Positions 63,068 through 64,000 of a stretch of DNA of 64,000 nt are shown piece by piece. Under the pieces are notes generated by a model that saw nothing but the letters and a program-made list of their open reading frames with translations, had not been told where the DNA came from and ran no database searches. This DNA is from Bacteroidota bacterium (GTDB lineage Bacteria > Bacteroidota > Bacteroidia > Chitinophagales > JADIYW01), in the NCBI GenBank assembly GCA_016705125.1, contig JADIYW010000010.1, forward strand, positions 30,798 through 94,797, written 5' to 3'. Made by a program: the position numbers and the translations under genes. Within the stretch, counting starts at the first letter, position 1; the number at the start of each line of letters is the position of its first letter.

Positions 63068-63364
63068 AAACTAACCCAAGCGGCAAAGCCCAAAATCGTG
63101 GGGTACTTGTGCGGCATAATAAACCAATTTTTAGTTATATTTGTATGAAAAATGAGCAGAAAATATAAATTTAATGATAATGAAAAGTTATATTTTATAA
63201 GTTTTGCTGTAGTTGGTTGTATAGTAGTGCAAAACAATATTATAGTGGAGAGAAAGGAAAGATAGAAATAATACAAATAGATCCAATAATAGTTATATGG
63301 TAGAAAATATAAGGCACAAGTACGCCACCGCACATAGCAATGCTGCATACTCGCGCCAGATTGG
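63068..63364 (+). mobile_element. MITE-like element, copy B
   Basis: The ~297-bp sequence has the same AAACTAACCCAAG start, GTACTTGTGC/GCACAAGTAC inverted arms, transposase-like head (MSRKYKFNDNEKLYF...) and tail, and the same GCGCCAGATTGG end as copy A, in direct orientation. The recombinase fragment stops at its left edge, and the unknown gene fragment begins at its right edge. Confidence 0.75.
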
Positions 63365-63723
63365 GGGAATTAGATTTTCACAAACCTTTTATTGCTAAAA
63401 TACTTTTAGTTGATACAAAATTAAAGAGAAATGACACAACACTAATTGGGAATGCAAATTGGATTTTATTAAATGAAGTTAAATATAATTCAACACTAAA
63501 AGATAGCATTTATTTCTTTCATAGAAATTTTGGAGGTGAAAAAATTGGAATATATTATTCAAAGAAAAAATTCATAATAGGGTTGTCAAAATTTGATAAA
63601 TATGGTTTTGAAAGGTACTATGGATTTAACAAGGATAGTAATCAATTTCATTTAAATTCAATTGAACTTGCTTCAATAGATAGTTGTAAAAAAATCATTT
63701 GTCCTATTGAATTATCAATGTAA
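63340..63723 (+). pseudogene. Unknown gene fragment with repeat-derived 5' end
   Basis: The 127-residue frame begins inside MITE copy B (MLHTRARLG is encoded by the repeat end) and continues into unique DNA from about 63365. The unique part (FIAKILLVDTKLKRNDTTLIG, then ERYYGFNKDSNQFHLNSIEL) is unrecognised and has no export signal. The natural start is missing, so this is a 5'-truncated gene or a new chimeric frame. It ends 50 bp before MITE copy C. Confidence 0.6.
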
Positions 63724-63773
63724 AGTGTAACCAGAAACTTGATTAAAATATAAAAAAGTGGTTAAGAAACCCC

Positions 63774-64000
63774 AAACTAACCCAAGTAAGCAGTAAAGCC
63801 CAAAATCGTGGGGTACTTGTGCGGTATAATAAACCAATTTTTAGTTATATTTGTATGAAAAATGACCAGAAAATATAAATTTAAGGATAATGAAAAGTTA
63901 TATTTTATAAGTTTTGCTGTAGTTGGTTGTATAGTAGTGCAAAACAATATCATAGTGAAGAAAAAGGAATGATAGAAATAATACAAATAGATCCAATATT
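63774..64000 (+). mobile_element. MITE-like element, copy C (cut by window edge)
   Basis: The same AAACTAACCCAAG start and inverted-arm left half, transposase-like head and start of the tail, as in copies A and B, run to the window end. It is in the same orientation. The left arm GTACTTGTGC is followed by GGTATAATAAACC where A and B have GGCATAATAAACC. Confidence 0.75.

Noticed and set aside
60704..64000. Direct duplication of the tRNA 3' end that would mark an attachment site
   Set aside because: I looked for the TTCGAGCCCATG end of the CAT tRNA downstream and found no copy within the window.

Overview
The window is AT-rich chromosomal DNA of a member of the Bacteroidota. The signs are the lipid-anchored TamA-like barrel at the left edge, a protein with a type IX secretion sorting tail, a DUF5606 protein, the ftsK-lolA pair, -7 promoter boxes of the TAnnTTTG type, and the absence of clear Shine-Dalgarno sequences. 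I cannot place it to genus. Most of the window is housekeeping.

Layout. 0-20 kb: tamL (partial), a TrmH-type RNA methyltransferase (frameshifted), a thiolase, ftsK-lolA, a tRNA maturation block (miaA, cca, tsaC), a glycosyltransferase, dapD, small envelope proteins, a radical SAM/SPASM protein, an rRNA methyltransferase and a DUF218 protein. 20.8-28.3 kb: a six-gene minus-strand operon for copper or other soft metals. It holds a Cys-rich small protein, two DUF3347 proteins with different metal-binding heads, a haem-binding CxxCH protein, a P1B-type ATPase, and a multicopper oxidase with a beta-barrel-like tail. 28.4-32.6 kb: a hydroxyacid dehydrogenase, ksgA, pepA and pdxA, where seven single-base indels fall within 1.5 kb. 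32.7-33.7 kb: a Y1 (IS200-like) transposase followed by REP-like palindromes and a structured repeat. 33.7-49.0 kb: hflX, an ArsR regulator, peptidases, an ABC exporter, uvrB, a T9SS cargo protein, a polyprenyl synthase and a RicT-like protein. 49.0-49.8 kb: a gene-free stretch made of at least four repeat types. 49.8-60.8 kb: holB, a DtxR-type regulator with a clear operator, a class V aminotransferase, lon (frameshifted), an acyl-CoA dehydrogenase (frameshifted), a PI-PLC-like lipoprotein, a PfkB kinase and two tRNA genes. 60.8-64 kb: an accessory region with a hipBA toxin-antitoxin pair, a tyrosine-recombinase scar, a gene fragment and three direct copies of a ~300-bp element.

The two most unusual signals are as follows. 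(1) The ~300-bp element repeated at 60.84, 63.07 and 63.77 kb appears to be the two ends of a Y1-type transposase gene joined by an internal deletion, bracketed by inverted repeats; it is a MITE-like derivative clustered around hipBA. (2) The metal operon is compact and has an unusual composition. Ten single-base indels, mostly in short homopolymers, break six housekeeping genes. Sequence error is the simplest explanation and should be excluded before any gene is called a pseudogene.
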